From: Haliclystus octoradiatus
Taxonomy: Eukaryota; Cnidaria; Staurozoa; Stauromedusae; Haliclystidae
Assembly (NCBI GenBank): GCA_916610825.1
Contig: OU744446.1
Span: 28,348,445 to 28,412,444 of the forward strand
Direction: 5' to 3'
Length of the DNA: 64,000 nt
Part shown: positions 62,840 through 64,000 of the stretch, in pieces
Layout: the number at the start of each line of letters is the position of its first letter
Numbering within the stretch: position 1 is the first letter of the stretch
Notes under the pieces: model-generated
Seen by the model: the letters and a program-made list of their open reading frames with translations, nothing else
Databases searched by the model: none
Told to the model about the DNA's origin: nothing
Made by a program: the position numbers and the translations under genes

Positions 62840-64000
62840 TGATACGTCGAGATGTAATCTTTAATGAAAATGACTTTGGAGAAAGTCAAGATGAAGTCGA
62901 TTTTGATGATGCAACACAAGATAATACTAATTCAATTGGGCAAATAGAAGAGGAAGCAACAACCAATGTAGATGAAGATGATCATCCAACTGTTCGACGA
63001 TCAGCAAGGATCAGGAATTCTCCAGATAGACTAGGAGAATGGGTTACAGATGATGATGTAAATGTAAGTGATGACGTAGAATCTCATAATTCATTTCACT
63101 GCTTGTTTTTTACATCATCAATTACAGAGAAAAAGTCAATTGAGGAATCTCGAAAATCTGAGCAAGCTGAAGAATGGAACACCGCAGCTGCTAATGAATT
63201 TCAAGCGTTACATTCATGGATACTTGGGATCTGGTAGAATTACCACAGGATAGAACAGCAATTGGTTGTCGCTGGGTTTTCAAAATCAAAGAGAAAGGTG
63301 GGAAAGTCAAGAGGTTTAATGCAAGGTTAGTAGCAAAATGATATTCATAAGTAAATGGTGTTGATTATCACGACACGTTTGCTCCTGTTATACGCTTCAA
63401 CATTTTAAGAACATTAGGCATACTTGCATTGGGCGTACAGAAAAATATGATTATACATCAAATGGATGTGATTACTGCCTTTCTAAATGGACATTTGGAA
63501 GAGGATATATGTATGGAGCAACCACCCGGGTATATTGAGAAAGGACAAGAGCATTTAGTATGTCACTTAAAGAGATCATTATAAGGTCTCAAGCAATCAC
63601 CTAGATGCTGGAACACTTTATGATATTTTAAAACAATTAGGATTTGTACAATGTCAAGCTGACCATTGTGTATTCGTTATGAAAGATCCATTTATTGTTA
63701 TTGCTATCTATGTTGACAATTTAGTATTACTTACAAATACTGTTGGTGAAATGATGAATCTGAAGAAAAGCTTATGTGAACCTTTCAAGATGTCAGATTT
63801 GGGTAGTATTCATCATCTTTTAGGAGTTAATGTTAATGTCACTGAAAATGGACTGTCATTAACCCAACAGTGTTATATCGAGAAACTGTTCAAAAAATTT
63901 GAATTACAAAATGCAAAGTTTGTTTCTACACCAACTGATCCTAGTGTTACTTTGATGAGGGATGATGGTGTATCAAAGACAGTGGATAAAACTCTTTATC
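62839..64000 (+). pseudogene. Copia integrase C-terminus and reverse transcriptase, broken and truncated
   Basis: An acidic linker (62839-63237) is followed after a frame change by RVT_2-type sequence such as [11 protein letters not shown] and QMDVITAFLNG. Stops at 63339 and 63348 and changes near 63585-63625 break it. The catalytic box is YVDN. It runs off the window before RNase H. Confidence 0.9.

Larger units (their letters stand above)
60191..64000 (+). mobile_element. Degenerate Ty1/Copia LTR retrotransposon, cut by window end
   Basis: In order: probable 5' LTR, primer-binding site, gag, protease, integrase and reverse transcriptase in Copia order (integrase before RT). No 3' LTR is inside the window. 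The coding part is broken by in-frame stops at 60786, 62324, 63339 and 63348, by a one-base loss near 61680, and by further frame changes near 61830, 62775 and 63215. The RT active-site box reads YVDN at 63709-63720 instead of YVDD. The copy is therefore non-autonomous. It lies upstream of the minus-strand GTPase gene. Confidence 0.95.

Overview
The window is a piece of AT-rich nuclear DNA from an invertebrate animal. The genes are split into many short exons (mostly 50-170 bp) by AT-rich introns. There are no operons or ribosome-binding sites. Introns and intergenic DNA are packed with tRNA-derived SINEs, MITE-like inverted repeats and microsatellites. The mitochondrial carbamoyl-phosphate synthetase keeps its glutaminase cysteine, as in invertebrates and fish, which fits an aquatic invertebrate. 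I cannot name the species or phylum from sequence alone.

Layout. (1) 864-36887, plus strand: 36 exons of a CPS1 / CPSase III gene. The 5' exons lie before the window. They encode 1222 residues, from the glutaminase active site through both synthetase halves and the N-acetylglutamate-binding domain to the stop codon. (2) 37652-47587, minus strand: a complete 8-exon, 266-residue DRAM-family six-pass membrane protein, convergent with CPS1. (3) 49199-49549, plus strand: a single-exon secreted cystine-knot protein whose early cysteine spacing resembles bursicon. (4) 52095-58317, minus strand: an 8-exon, 190-residue Rab-like small GTPase related to the G domain of DNAJC27/RBJ but with no J domain. 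(5) 60191 to the window end, plus strand: a decayed Ty1/Copia retrotransposon cut off by the window edge.

I rebuilt the gene models by hand. Exons were joined only where splice sites and reading phase agreed, and the three spliced coding sequences each sum to a multiple of three. The genes show no common pathway; they are neighbours only. CPSase III makes carbamoyl phosphate in mitochondria, DRAM proteins act in lysosome/autophagy biology, and the GTPase and the cystine-knot protein are signalling-type molecules.

The most unusual content is the repeat landscape. About 20 copies of a palindromic element built from TTCATGAA units are present. A hairpin family shares a TTTCACG...GCGATC.TCAG core and includes a nested palindrome of about 620 bp inside the GTPase gene. 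Also present are a MITE family with a 9-bp target duplication, a Harbinger-like element forming a GC-rich island, two SINE families and a (TTA)n tract of about 360 bp.
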